NCBI RefSeq assembly: GCF_900103645.1
Contig: NZ_FNHP01000004.1
Coordinates: forward strand, 62,001-126,000
From: Oryzisolibacter propanilivorax
GTDB taxonomy: Bacteria > Pseudomonadota > Gammaproteobacteria > Burkholderiales > Burkholderiaceae_C
Reading direction: 5' to 3'
DNA length: 64,000 bases
Positions 53,887 to 62,945 of this stretch are shown here, in pieces. Both the position numbers and the translations under genes were made by a program. The first letter of the stretch is position 1, and each line of letters opens with the position of its first letter. Under the pieces are notes generated by a model, which saw nothing but the letters and a program-made list of their open reading frames with translations, had not been told where the DNA came from and made no database searches.

Positions 53887-54890
53887 GAACGGTGCGCAAC
53901 GTGCCTTGGCAGGCGGTGGATCTGGATACGCGTCACAGTGCGCAGGTGCGCGCATTGTTCGCCGAGGTTTTCGGTGGGCCTTTGACGCCGGAGCTGTGGC
54001 ACTGGAAGTACGCCGACGGGCGCGGCCTGGCCACGGGTACGCGCGACCGCCAGGGGCGCTTGCTGGCGCATTACGGCGGCACGGCGCGCACGCTGTGGAT
54101 GGGCGGACGGGCGGTGACGGCGGTGCAACTGGGCGATGTGATGGTGGCACCCGAGGCGCGGGGCTTTCTGTCGCGCAACGGCCCGTTTTCAGTGGCGACG
54201 CGCCACTTCCTGCAGCAGCACGTGGGGCCGGGACGGGCCTTCGCACTGGGCTTTGGCTTTCCCGGAGAGCGCCATGTGCGGTTGGGACGCAAGCTGGGCC
54301 TGTACGAGGCGACGCAGGAGGTACTGCACCTGCACTGGCCCGTGGCCCGGCCGCCGGCCCTGGGCTGGCGGCTGCGCTGGCGTGCGCCGCCCATCGACTG
54401 GGCGGCAGGGGCCACCGGAGAGGCGCTCGATGGGCTGTGGCAGGCCATGCGCGCGCAAACGCAGGGCTACGTCATCGGCGAACGGGATGCGCACTGGTGG
54501 CGCCATCGCTTCGCCAACCATCCCGAAGTGCGCTACCAGTGCTGGTGGCTAGGCCGACGCCACGGCGGTGCACCGCTGGCGGCGTTCGCCCTCAAGCCGG
54601 CGGACGCGCCGGGCCAGCCCTGGGAGCTGCTCGACTGGATCGCCCCCCCGCAGTACGCACCCGTGGTGGCGCAGGCGGCGCGCACGCTGGCCGCGCGCGC
54701 GGGCTGCGGGCTGATGGCCTGGCTTTCGCGTCCCGTGGCCGAGGCGCTGCAGGCCTGTGAGCCCTCGGGCGAGGCGCCACGCAGCCATGTGGCCTGCATG
54801 GCATGCGTGACCCTTCACCAGGACAACGCCGCACTGGGGCACGACGCCCTGCCCTGGTGGCTGACAGGCGGGGACACGGATTTTCGATGA
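53877..54890 (+). CDS. GNAT-like acyltransferase in glycan cluster
   Basis: 337 residues. The N-terminal half looks like a GNAT N-acyltransferase (HWKYADGRG.., GDVMVAPEARGFLSRNGPFSVATRHFL..FALGFGFPGERHVRLGRKLGLYEA), with the acetyl-CoA loop poorly conserved. The second half is unassigned. Similar proteins occur in O-antigen and capsule clusters, where they acylate amino sugars; this role is inferred from its place between wzt and the LpxL-like gene, with overlapping starts and stops on both sides. Confidence 0.7.
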   Translation: MELRTVRNVPWQAVDLDTRHSAQVRALFAEVFGGPLTPELWHWKYADGRGLATGTRDRQGRLLAHYGGTARTLWMGGRAVTAVQLGDVMVAPEARGFLSRNGPFSVATRHFLQQHVGPGRAFALGFGFPGERHVRLGRKLGLYEATQEVLHLHWPVARPPALGWRLRWRAPPIDWAAGATGEALDGLWQAMRAQTQGYVIGERDAHWWRHRFANHPEVRYQCWWLGRRHGGAPLAAFALKPADAPGQPWELLDWIAPPQYAPVVAQAARTLAARAGCGLMAWLSRPVAEALQACEPSGEAPRSHVACMACVTLHQDNAALGHDALPWWLTGGDTDFR

Positions 54891-55873
54891 CGCTGGCCTG
54901 GCTCGAACCCTCGCACGCCTGCAGCCGTTGGCTGCAAGGCCCTGAATATGACGGGTTGCTGCCGGCGCTTGGCTGGTTGCCCCGGTCCTGGGCGCTGGCG
55001 CTGGCGCGTGGACGTGGGCACGTCAATGCGCACCATGATCGCGACTGGGTATCTCTGGCGCTGGGCCACCGGCATGTCCGTGCGCTCACGCTGCAGGCGC
55101 TGGGTGAATTGCTGCCGGAAAGCCAGGCGCGGGCGGCGCTGCGCGAGCGCTATGCCACCTTGGCGCGCGAGGAGTTCGAGACGCGGCTGCTGGCACGGCG
55201 CGGCCTGGCCGCTTTCGAGGTGCAGGCGCGGCAGGCGCTGGATGCGCTGGACGCGCGCCCGGCTGGCCGCGGGCTGGTGCTGCTGACGGCGCATTTCGAG
55301 AGCTTCGTGCTGGGAATCGCGGCGCTGGCGTCGCGCGGTCAGCGCGTGCACGCGGTGATGTCGGCCATCACCGAGGACGAGCGGCTGCATCCGGCCGTGC
55401 GGCGGCACTTCCGCCACAAGTATTCCGGACTGGAGCGGCTGCTCAACGGTGGACGGCTTCTGCCCATAGAACAGCACCAGCGCCACTACTACCGCGCGCT
55501 ACAGGCGGGCGACGTAGTGGTCATCCTGGCGGATGCTCCGGCGCCGTCGCCCGAGGCCGGCGTGTGGCTGCCCTGGATGGGATGCGAGCGCGCCGTGGCG
55601 CAGGGAGCATTGCGCCTGGCCACGGCTACCCGCAGCCTGCTGGGTGGCTTCGCCTGCCACCATTTGGGCGGGCGGCGCCACGCGCTGGCACTCTCGACGC
55701 TGCACGATGCTTTCGACCCCGCGCCGCTGCCGGCCGAGCAGGGCATCGAAGCCGCGCACGCTGCCGTCTTTGCCTTCCTGGAGCAGCACATCCGCCAGGC
55801 GCCGCAACGCTGGTGGGGCATGCACCTGCTGCCGCATTACCCGAGCGCGCCCCGCGCGCCGATGGAGTCCTGA
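54887..55873 (+). CDS. LpxL/HtrB-like acyltransferase family protein
   Basis: 328 residues. GRGLVLLTAHFESFVLGIAALASRGQRVHAVMS, then DVVVILADAPAPSPEAGVWLPWMG and WWGMHLLPHYP follow the lipid A acyltransferase layout. In the catalytic H(x)4D/E motif the acid is not at the usual place (HFESFV: Glu at +2, Val at +5), so activity is uncertain. The ATG overlaps the previous stop (ATGA). It may acylate the glycan or its lipid carrier rather than lipid A. Confidence 0.75.
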   Translation: MTLAWLEPSHACSRWLQGPEYDGLLPALGWLPRSWALALARGRGHVNAHHDRDWVSLALGHRHVRALTLQALGELLPESQARAALRERYATLAREEFETRLLARRGLAAFEVQARQALDALDARPAGRGLVLLTAHFESFVLGIAALASRGQRVHAVMSAITEDERLHPAVRRHFRHKYSGLERLLNGGRLLPIEQHQRHYYRALQAGDVVVILADAPAPSPEAGVWLPWMGCERAVAQGALRLATATRSLLGGFACHHLGGRRHALALSTLHDAFDPAPLPAEQGIEAAHAAVFAFLEQHIRQAPQRWWGMHLLPHYPSAPRAPMES

Positions 55874-55875
55874 CC

Positions 55876-56664
55876 ATGGCTGACGCTCCTGGCGCTTCTG
55901 TTGTCCCTGGCGCCGTGACAGACCCTGTATCACCGGCGTCCCTGCTGTTCGTGAGCTGCGTGAGCGATTGGAGCGTGGCGCGCGAGCGCCTGCTGGCCTC
56001 GCCCTGCCTGCAGCCTGGCGCCCGGCCGTTGGTGCTGCGCGGCAACGCCTGCAGCGCGGCCGAGGCCGTCAACGCGGTGCTCGATGGCCGCCCGCACGAG
56101 CGCTGGCTGGTCTGGCTGCACCAGGATGTGTACCTGCCCGCGGGCTGGGACGTGCTGTTCGCCCAACGCCTGCAGGAAGCCACGCTGCGCTGGCCGCACC
56201 TGGCGGTGGCGGGCGTTTATGGCGTGCGCGGCGCGGGGGCGGATGCCGTGCGTGCCGGCCGGGTGCTCGACCGGGGACGGCTGCTGCATGAGCCGGCCGC
56301 CCTGCCCTGCCTGGTGGACAGCCTGGACGAGCTGCTGCTGGCCGTGCGCTGCGATGCCGGCCTGCGCCTGGACCCGGCCTTGGGTTTTGATTTCTACGCC
56401 ACCGACCTGGTGCTGCAGGCGCAGGCCGCCGGCCTGGCGGCGGCGGCGCTGGACGCCTGCTGCGAGCATTGGTCGGGCACGCCTGCGCAGGGGGCCGTGC
56501 ACGACCGGCTGGTGCAGCGCATCACCGCCAGCGCCGCCGTTTTCGAGCACAAGTGGCGCCAGCGCCTGCCGTTGACGACGCCATGCTTTGCCATTGCCGC
56601 GCCGGGAGACACTGCCGCTTTCCTGGAATGGGCACGCCGCCTGCCATCCGCGCCGCAGGCCTAG
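55876..56664 (+). CDS. Glycosyltransferase-like protein (Glyco_tranf_2_5 type)
   Basis: 262 residues with LLFVSCVSDWSVARERLL, then RWLVWLHQDVYLPAGWDVLFAQRLQEA and LAVAGVYGVRG. This HQDVYLP motif is typical of the PF13712 branch of GT-A glycosyltransferases found in polysaccharide clusters. It also has a GFDFYATDLVLQAQAAGL acceptor-side motif. ATG 55876 lies 2 bases after the preceding stop. Donor sugar unknown. Confidence 0.78.
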   Translation: MADAPGASVVPGAVTDPVSPASLLFVSCVSDWSVARERLLASPCLQPGARPLVLRGNACSAAEAVNAVLDGRPHERWLVWLHQDVYLPAGWDVLFAQRLQEATLRWPHLAVAGVYGVRGAGADAVRAGRVLDRGRLLHEPAALPCLVDSLDELLLAVRCDAGLRLDPALGFDFYATDLVLQAQAAGLAAAALDACCEHWSGTPAQGAVHDRLVQRITASAAVFEHKWRQRLPLTTPCFAIAAPGDTAAFLEWARRLPSAPQA

Positions 56665-56702
56665 GGCTGCAAGCCAGCAAAGAAGAGAAGTGAAAGACCG
56701 CG

Positions 56703-58109
56703 ATGTTTGATTTCGTACTTTGCCTGCGCCCTTTTCCGGCACAACCGTCGGCCGAGTTTGCCGAAGGGCTGCAACGGCTGCGCGCGCAGCTGGGTGGAAA
56801 GGCGCGGTGGTTGTGGAGTGGGGCGGACGCAGCAGGTGGGACGGAATCAACGGCGTCCTGTGCTGAGCCCCTGGAACAACTGCTGCGTTTGGCGCTAGAT
56901 GCGCCAGAGCCGGCCTCCACCGTTGGGGAGGCGTCTGGCTGGCTGACTGCAGCCAGTGAGGCAGCCGATACCAGGACCGTGCTGCTGCTGGCCCATGCGC
57001 ACGTGCTGTTGGCCGACACCTGCCTGCCCTGGCTGCGCGAGGCGTTGACGGGCGCGCACGTGGACGCGGGAGTTGCTGGGCAGGCCGACGGGGAAGCGGG
57101 CGCTACAGCCTTTTCCAGTGCTGGCGCGCCTGCCTGTGAACTGTCGCTGTGCTGGACAGCTGCCCACGCTCCAGCCGACCTGCCTCCCCACTACGCTACC
57201 GTGCGTGGCCTTGAACGCTACGCCCACGCCTTGCGCGCGGCCATCCCGGCGCAGGATGTGCCGCTGCCGCAGCCGGCGCTGCCCGCCGGCGCCCTGGTGG
57301 GCGCGACCACCGTGGGTGCACTGGCGCGCTGGCTGCAGGGCCAGGCGCTGGCCGGCGCTTGGTGGCCAGGCTGCTTCGCGCATGACTTCAGCAGCTACCA
57401 CCAGGGACACGACGGCCGGCGCGACATGCTGGCTTGGGTACCGCAGGAGGCGCAGCGCGTGCTGGACGTAGGCGGTGGAGAAGGACACTTCCTGGCATTG
57501 CTGCGCACCGAGCGCGGCTGCGAGACACATTTGAGCGAGTTTTCGCCCTCGGCATGCGCGCGTGCCGCGCAGCGGGTGGACCACGCCTGGCCAGGCGACT
57601 TCCTGCGCCTGCAAGTGCCCGATCTGCCCGACGGCGGTCGCGGTGCCTTTGACTGCATCACGTTCCTGGACTCGCTGGAACACGCTGTGGAACCCGGCCA
57701 GTGGCTCAACCAGGCGCACTCTCTACTGCGGCCCCAGGGGAGCATCGTAGGTTCAGTGCCGCACGTAGGACACTGGACGGTGCTGGCCGACCTGCTAGAG
57801 GGGCGCTGGGATTACTGCCCGGTGGGAATCCACTGCAATACGCATCTGCGTTTTTTCACGCAGCGCACCCTGACCGACCTGCTGACGCGCCACGGCTTCG
57901 AGCTGGAGCACCTGGAAACCGCCGTCGTACCTTGCCCCCCCGAGTGGCGCTCCCACTGGCTGGCCACGCCTGGGCTGGCTACACAGAGCGCGCAGCTCGA
58001 TGCCTATGCATTCACCTTCCGTGCCAGGAAAGTCCAGGCCCTGGCGCAAAATGCAGGTGGCCCGCAAGTACGCGACAGTGCGCAGCATCGCGAGCCCGCC
58101 TCATCATGA
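56703..58109 (+). CDS. SAM-dependent methyltransferase with glycosyltransferase-like N-terminus
   Basis: 468 residues. The C-terminal half is a class I methyltransferase (RVLDVGGGEGHFLALL motif I, FDCITFLDSLEHAVEPGQWLNQAHSLLRPQGSIVGSVPH). The N-terminal 230 residues (FVLCLRPFPAQPSAEF.., VLLLAHAHVLLADTCLPWLREAL) weakly recall a GT-A fold without a clear DxD. Methyl capping commonly ends O-antigen chains before Wzt-dependent export, which would fit this cluster (inference). Its stop overlaps the next start (ATGA). Confidence 0.8.
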   Translation: MFDFVLCLRPFPAQPSAEFAEGLQRLRAQLGGKARWLWSGADAAGGTESTASCAEPLEQLLRLALDAPEPASTVGEASGWLTAASEAADTRTVLLLAHAHVLLADTCLPWLREALTGAHVDAGVAGQADGEAGATAFSSAGAPACELSLCWTAAHAPADLPPHYATVRGLERYAHALRAAIPAQDVPLPQPALPAGALVGATTVGALARWLQGQALAGAWWPGCFAHDFSSYHQGHDGRRDMLAWVPQEAQRVLDVGGGEGHFLALLRTERGCETHLSEFSPSACARAAQRVDHAWPGDFLRLQVPDLPDGGRGAFDCITFLDSLEHAVEPGQWLNQAHSLLRPQGSIVGSVPHVGHWTVLADLLEGRWDYCPVGIHCNTHLRFFTQRTLTDLLTRHGFELEHLETAVVPCPPEWRSHWLATPGLATQSAQLDAYAFTFRARKVQALAQNAGGPQVRDSAQHREPASS

Positions 58110-59245
58110 GAACGCCACAACGGCGCACGTCCGCCCGCGACACGGCAGGCCGCCCACCGCTGCCTGATTGCGCGGCCGTGCTGGTCAACTATTTCTGCGC
58201 GGCCGACACCGCGGCGGCGGTGCGCTCGGTACTGGACGATGCCCCGGCAACGCAAGTGCTGGTCGTGGACAACAGCGCCGATGGTCCCGAACACGCACGG
58301 CTGCGCGACCTGCTTCCGCGCCAGGCACGACTCATCGATGCCGGAGCCAACCTGGGTTTCGGCCGTGCTTGCAACCTGGCTTTTGGCAGCACGGACGCGC
58401 CATTTGTCTTCTTCGTCAACCCCGACGTGCGCCTGGCGGGGGGAAACTGCACGGCAGCGCTGGTGCGGGCGTTATGCGCCGACGCCACGCTGGCCGCGGT
58501 CGGCCCCCGGCAGTTTCTGGACAGCCGTTGCCAATGGCATCTGCCACCTGCAGAGCTGCCCACCGCCGTACGCGCCTGGGTGCAGGAGCGTGCGCTACGC
58601 GACGCGCACGCCTGGCAGCGCATGGCCCGCGCCGTGCGGGCCGAGAACCTGCGTTTATGGACAGCGAAGTCTCCGCTCATGCAGCGGGCGCTTTCTGGTG
58701 GAGCGCTGATGCTGCGCCGCGCTGCGCTGGCGCCAGGCGAAGAACCGTTCGACGCGCGCTTTTTCATGTACTACGAAGACTCGGACCTGTGCCTGCGACT
58801 ACGCCGGGCCGGCTGGCGCATGGCGGTGGTGCCCGCGGCGCGCGCCATCCACGCCTGGCGCAATGCGCCGCACAAAAGCGCGCTGATGCACGCCGGCGCG
58901 CAGGTGTACTTTGGCAAGCACTGGCCTGCAAGAACACAGGACCCCTGGTTGCGCCGGGCGGATAAACTGGCCGAAAACGCGCCCGCGGCCAGGCCCTTCT
59001 GTGCCAGCCACAACGAAGCGCGCGTGTCGGTGCCTTGCACGTGGCAGGGCGGCTGGCTGCTGGAGCTCAGCCCCAGCCCCCTGCTGCAACCGTGCACCGG
59101 ACTGATCGCCGCTGGGGCGCAAGCATGGATATCGCACGAGGTGCTGCAGGCTTTAGGCCCGAACGATGTGCACGTCCGCCTGTCGCCTGTTGGACCCAGG
59201 CTTGGCCCGGACACGAAACCCGTACTGCTGCGGTTGCGAACCTGA
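58106..59245 (+). CDS. Family 2 glycosyltransferase (rhamnosyltransferase-like)
   Basis: 379 residues. AAVLVNYFCAADTAAAVRSVL, VLVVDNSADG, GANLGFGRACNLAF and FVNPDVRL (the DxD-equivalent) are the classic WbbL/RfbF pattern. SGGALMLRRAAL.., FFMYYEDSDLCLRLRRAGWRMAVVP follows. The last 100 residues are Cys/Trp-containing and unassigned. It closes the ABC-dependent glycan cluster; 183 bases of unassigned sequence follow. Confidence 0.88.
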   Translation: MRTPQRRTSARDTAGRPPLPDCAAVLVNYFCAADTAAAVRSVLDDAPATQVLVVDNSADGPEHARLRDLLPRQARLIDAGANLGFGRACNLAFGSTDAPFVFFVNPDVRLAGGNCTAALVRALCADATLAAVGPRQFLDSRCQWHLPPAELPTAVRAWVQERALRDAHAWQRMARAVRAENLRLWTAKSPLMQRALSGGALMLRRAALAPGEEPFDARFFMYYEDSDLCLRLRRAGWRMAVVPAARAIHAWRNAPHKSALMHAGAQVYFGKHWPARTQDPWLRRADKLAENAPAARPFCASHNEARVSVPCTWQGGWLLELSPSPLLQPCTGLIAAGAQAWISHEVLQALGPNDVHVRLSPVGPRLGPDTKPVLLRLRT

Positions 59246-59428
59246 AACCAGACCAGCGCCGACCGCTGCATGGAAGATGCACGCTGCCCGCCGCCTGTCA
59301 CCACCGGCTTCAGTCCTTGAAAGAACAAAATCCCTTGAGACCTGTCTTGCGGATGACACTATGGCAGTGACTGAGCGGCTGCCATCCGCACATGCCAGCT
59401 TCGCCATCCCCTTTTTCAATTGCCGACG

Positions 59429-60412
59429 ATGACCCGCCCGCCTCCACGCCCCGCCATCACCACCTTGTTGGCCGTGGCGCTGACTGCCGCCAACGCCCAG
59501 GGATTTTCTTCCGCTCCCGGAGAGCTGAGCAATCTGGGCGTTGTCTTTTCCCAATCCCTGGGCAGTGCCGCTCCAGCTACCGCGCCGCCGGCGCCCCCTG
59601 TCGCACCGGCCCCAGCTCCTGTACATAGCCCCGTACCGCCACCGGCACAGGCCGGCGCCATGCCCGGCACGCCCGCGCCCTCCGCCGTTGTTCCCGTGGC
59701 GGGCACGGGTGCGCCCCTGGCATCTGCAGCCATACCCGTGCCCGCCTATGCAGTGCAGCTCGGCCAGTTGCGGACCAGCAACCCTTTCGACCCGCAGCGG
59801 CGCCTGTGGCCTGACCGGGTGCCGCCCCCCCCCCCCCCCCCCCCCCCACCTGCGCCCACGCCCATCACCGAGCAGGATATGCAGCTGTATGGCGTGACCA
59901 TCGTGGGGTCTCAGCGCTTGGCAACCGTCAAGATCGGTGGTCGCTTTGCCCAGATGGCGCCAGCGGCCCGGCCCTTTGTTACCCTGGGCGAGGGGCAAAC
60001 TGTGGGCGAGTTCACGGTCAGCCAGATCAGCCCCGACCGCTTGGTGCTGCAAGCTGCAGGCGGCCAGCAGGTCCTGTACTTCACCAAGAAGAGCGACCGC
60101 ACCGGCACTGCCGTTGCCAGCGCTGCTCCGCCTCCGGTGCAAGCCGCCACCGAGCCACCAGCTCCGCCGCCAGCCTCTGGTTCAGCGGCTGTCGGCCTGG
60201 CAGCCGGCGCGTCCACTCCAACAACGGCGGCGCCAGCGGCTAGCGGGGCCGAGCCGCCCGTCGCTGGCGCGAATCCTGCCCCGGCCGTCAGCCTGATAGA
60301 AGCACTGGCAGCCGCGCGCGCCCGCGCCGCGCAAAACGCCGCACCGGGCAGTGCGGCCCCCGTCAACCCTGCACCTGGCAACCCGTTCAATCCATCTGCA
60401 GCGGGCAGGTGA
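59429..60412 (+). CDS. GspC/PulC-like proline-rich secreted or anchored protein with poly-C tract
   Basis: 327 residues: a signal-peptide-like start (ITTLLAVALTAANAQG), a Pro/Ala-rich region, then a compact domain (about 145-215, MQLYGVTIVGSQRLATVKIGGRFAQMAPAARPFVTLGEGQTVGEFTVSQISPDRLVLQ) resembling the type II secretion GspC/PilP HR domain, and a second Pro/Ala-rich tail. Codons 133-140 lie in an uninterrupted run of 23 C. Losing one C would give HLRPRP.. and a stop at 59897, removing the domain. No other type II secretion genes are visible here. An ATG at 59420 is an alternative start. Confidence 0.7.
   Translation: MTRPPPRPAITTLLAVALTAANAQGFSSAPGELSNLGVVFSQSLGSAAPATAPPAPPVAPAPAPVHSPVPPPAQAGAMPGTPAPSAVVPVAGTGAPLASAAIPVPAYAVQLGQLRTSNPFDPQRRLWPDRVPPPPPPPPPPAPTPITEQDMQLYGVTIVGSQRLATVKIGGRFAQMAPAARPFVTLGEGQTVGEFTVSQISPDRLVLQAAGGQQVLYFTKKSDRTGTAVASAAPPPVQAATEPPAPPPASGSAAVGLAAGASTPTTAAPAASGAEPPVAGANPAPAVSLIEALAAARARAAQNAAPGSAAPVNPAPGNPFNPSAAGR
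59825..59847 (+). repeat. Poly-C homopolymer (23 C) in a coding sequence
   Basis: Uninterrupted run of 23 C inside the GspC-like gene. A tract of this length is expected to slip during replication and act as a frame switch; the exact length may also be uncertain in the assembly. Confidence 0.85.
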
Positions 60413-60443
60413 ATGGGGGCGGGGTATTGCGTCCGTTATCCGC

Positions 60444-60474
60444 AAAAAAAATGGGTCCTTGCGGGCCCATTTTT
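60444..60474. terminator. Bidirectional terminator
   Basis: AAAAATGGGTCC-TTGC-GGGCCCATTTTT between convergent genes: A-run and T-run on both sides serve both strands. Confidence 0.9.
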
Positions 60475-60491
60475 CATTGGCCGTCACGTAT

Positions 60492-61667
60492 TCAGGACGG
60501 ATTCCAGATGACATTCAACGTCTTGAATGTTCCGTTCTTGAGCTGGTAGCCAAAATACACCTTGGCGCCCAGGTTTCTCATGTCTTGCTTGGTCAAGTTC
60601 AGAGGAATCTGGACTGTCTGGTCATTTGATACCAAGATGCGGTCACGCTCGAAAGCCACGGATTCAACAGGCTGCCCCTGGAACAGCAAACGCCACTCGT
60701 ACAGAGGGCCCAGCAGACCGCCGGCATCTGCCAAAAGGAACATGACTTCCTTCATGCCCGAGAAAAACAGCGGGTTGACCGGGACCGACGCGCCCACCCA
60801 ATAGCTCACCTTTTCGGCGGCAGCCACTTCCTTGTCGGTATGGTGGACTTGCAATACCAACTTCATATTGCCTTGGGCGTCAGGCTGCTCAACCACGGTG
60901 CCAGTGGCCGTCGTATCCGGCTGTGGCGGCGGTGTGCCCGACTCGACCGGATCTCCATTCGATCCGAACACGTTCTGCACGGCATTGTTGTACCAAGCCA
61001 GATACTTGCCTTGATCGACTTCGTAAGAAGCGCGCAAGCTGTCGATGTAGCTGCCGTTGAGCACCCGAACATACAGCCACTGTCCTGTAGGCAAAGGGTT
61101 GGAGCTGAGACGGGCCGTGCCGGACAGGCTAATGTTGCCACCACCGTCGTGCACCATGATCCGCTCTTCGCCAGCAAGAAGACGACCGAAGTCAAGATCA
61201 ATCTTCTGATCGCGTTTAGCGGCCTCATACTCTGCTTGAGTAAGCGGCGTGGTTCGGCTAGGTTCGGCGCCTATTTTTACCGTTGCCGCGTATTCTGTGC
61301 CTTGTGGCAAGAAACCTGACAAGCCAAAGAATGTGGTACCTGCAGGGATATAAACACGGTACTGCGTGTATGACGTGTAACCCTCCAGGGAAAAATCAAA
61401 TCCGCCATTGACCCGCTGACACAGGGAACGATATTCAGCGTACCCCATTACGCAGCCACTCACGCCAAATGGCGCAAACTGGTCCTTGAAACCGAATAGC
61501 TCTGGAGTCTTGGTGAAATAAATATTTCCGTTGGCATCTAGTGCCGAACTGATTGTATAAGTAACCGGGAACTGGTGCAGGGACACGAACTGAGCATGTG
61601 CCATGCCTGCCATCGCCATTATCAGTCCCACCACACCCTTCTTGCACATACTCAAAACTTTTTGCAT
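60492..61667 (-). CDS. Secreted protein of unknown function
   Basis: 391 residues with a Sec signal (KKGVVGLIMAMAGMAHAQ). The mature part is mixed and contains YTQYRVYIPAGTTFFGLSGFLP, a central Pro/Thr segment (GTPPPQPDTTATGT) and a C-terminal beta-rich part (VQIPLNLTKQDMRNLGAKVYFGYQL). No family was recognised. The GC content is lower than its neighbours. ATG 61667 is chosen because AGGCAAGG lies upstream; the frame runs nine codons further. It follows the other secreted protein gene in the same direction. Confidence 0.75.
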   Translation of the reverse strand: MQKVLSMCKKGVVGLIMAMAGMAHAQFVSLHQFPVTYTISSALDANGNIYFTKTPELFGFKDQFAPFGVSGCVMGYAEYRSLCQRVNGGFDFSLEGYTSYTQYRVYIPAGTTFFGLSGFLPQGTEYAATVKIGAEPSRTTPLTQAEYEAAKRDQKIDLDFGRLLAGEERIMVHDGGGNISLSGTARLSSNPLPTGQWLYVRVLNGSYIDSLRASYEVDQGKYLAWYNNAVQNVFGSNGDPVESGTPPPQPDTTATGTVVEQPDAQGNMKLVLQVHHTDKEVAAAEKVSYWVGASVPVNPLFFSGMKEVMFLLADAGGLLGPLYEWRLLFQGQPVESVAFERDRILVSNDQTVQIPLNLTKQDMRNLGAKVYFGYQLKNGTFKTLNVIWNPS

Positions 61668-61686
61668 GACCTTGCCTAATCGAAGA

Positions 61687-61723
61687 AACAACAAAGCGGG
61701 GATAGCACACTGCTATCCCCGCT
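61687..61723 (-). terminator. Rho-independent terminator of the upstream secreted-protein gene
   Basis: Minus strand: perfect 13-bp stem AGCGGGGATAGCA / TGCTATCCCCGCT with 3-base loop, then TTTGTTGTTTC. Confidence 0.85.
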
Positions 61724-61745
61724 CTTACCTTTTAAGCTTTAACGC

Positions 61746-62945
61746 TTAGCGAGTTTTGGAGGCGTAAGCCCATGTGAAACGGTTGGCCGCCGTATCCTTG
61801 ATCATGTAGGTAGCGATGGCAGGAGCGCCAGCACGGCCCACATTGGTGCTATCAGTTGCGGTGCGCGTTTGCTCAACAGCCGGGTAGGGATTCTGGAAGC
61901 TGACGCGAGCCCAGCCTTCCGAGAAGTTGCCAGTGTTGATATTGCCACCCATCACCAGCCACTGGAACTCGTCCAGGCAGGTCTGGGGCGACGGCGGCAG
62001 CGGCGACACGTTGAAAATGTTGCCAACAATGGTGTTTTCCATGTTGTCAAACACATTCGCTGTAATGCACGTCTTAGCAGCAAACGGGTACTGGCCGTCC
62101 TGACGACCGTTGTACGTCAGCTTCGTCGGGAAGGTGAAGGTAGCCAGCGACAACTTACCAGCGCCCACTGAGTAGGGGACAGCGAAGTTGTTGGACCACA
62201 GGGCCTCTTCCACGTCAGCCACCGGGGTACGCTGGGTCGTCAGATCCAGGCCCGACAGACGGCCGATGCGAACGTTGTCGCTGTTGTCGTAGTCAGCCAG
62301 AGCCAGCATCGGCAGGGTAGCCGAACCGACGCCAGGAGCACTCACCGTCACATCGCCCGACAGAACGTTGGGCGTTGCAGTCACAGGAACCAGAGCGGCG
62401 GCGGCCTCATGAGCTGCCAGGATATTGGTCTTTGCCACGCCCGGACGGAAGGGAGCAACAGAATAGGCGCTCCCCATCAGCACTTCAACATAACCCTGGT
62501 TAGGCAGAGAAACACGGCCGGTGTTGCCAGCAGTGGCGCTATCGCTCACGATATGAGCCGGGGTCGAAGGCGATGCAAACAGCACGCTACCTTCCAGTTG
62601 GATGCTGTCGTCGGCGCTGGTCACGACCGAGCGGGTGCACTGACCGTTGGCATCAGCGGCTTCGCAGGAAACCTTGCCGGTCCACACGTCGGAAGGCGAC
62701 AGATAGATCAGGAAGTCCAGCACTTCAGCAGACGTCACCTGGTCGCGGAACACCACCTTGGCCACCACGGACTCGGTATTGCTGGTGTTGATGACCTTAA
62801 GGTCGGTGGACATGCCGCCACCGATGAAGTAGGCGGGGGCGATCAGGAAGTCGCCGGTGCCATCACGGCTAACTTGAACGGCACTGGCCGTGCCCACCAT
62901 GGCCAAGGCGCAGGCGGCGGCGGCGACATAACGTTTTTTGAACAC
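61746..62945 (-). CDS. Secreted protein of unknown function, beta-rich
   Basis: 399 residues starting at GTG 62945 (GGAGAAG upstream) with a textbook Sec signal (FKKRYVAAAACALAMVGTASA). The mature protein opens DGTGDFLIAPAYFIGGGMSTDLKVINTSNTESVVAKVVFRD and looks like an extracellular beta-sandwich protein. Two Cys pairs (VSCEAADANGQCTR; KTCITANV..PQTCLDE) may form disulfides. No family was recognised. Codon use and GC are lower than in nearby genes. A terminator follows, so it is probably expressed separately from the gene at 60492. Confidence 0.75.
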   Translation of the reverse strand: MFKKRYVAAAACALAMVGTASAVQVSRDGTGDFLIAPAYFIGGGMSTDLKVINTSNTESVVAKVVFRDQVTSAEVLDFLIYLSPSDVWTGKVSCEAADANGQCTRSVVTSADDSIQLEGSVLFASPSTPAHIVSDSATAGNTGRVSLPNQGYVEVLMGSAYSVAPFRPGVAKTNILAAHEAAAALVPVTATPNVLSGDVTVSAPGVGSATLPMLALADYDNSDNVRIGRLSGLDLTTQRTPVADVEEALWSNNFAVPYSVGAGKLSLATFTFPTKLTYNGRQDGQYPFAAKTCITANVFDNMENTIVGNIFNVSPLPPSPQTCLDEFQWLVMGGNINTGNFSEGWARVSFQNPYPAVEQTRTATDSTNVGRAGAPAIATYMIKDTAANRFTWAYASKTR

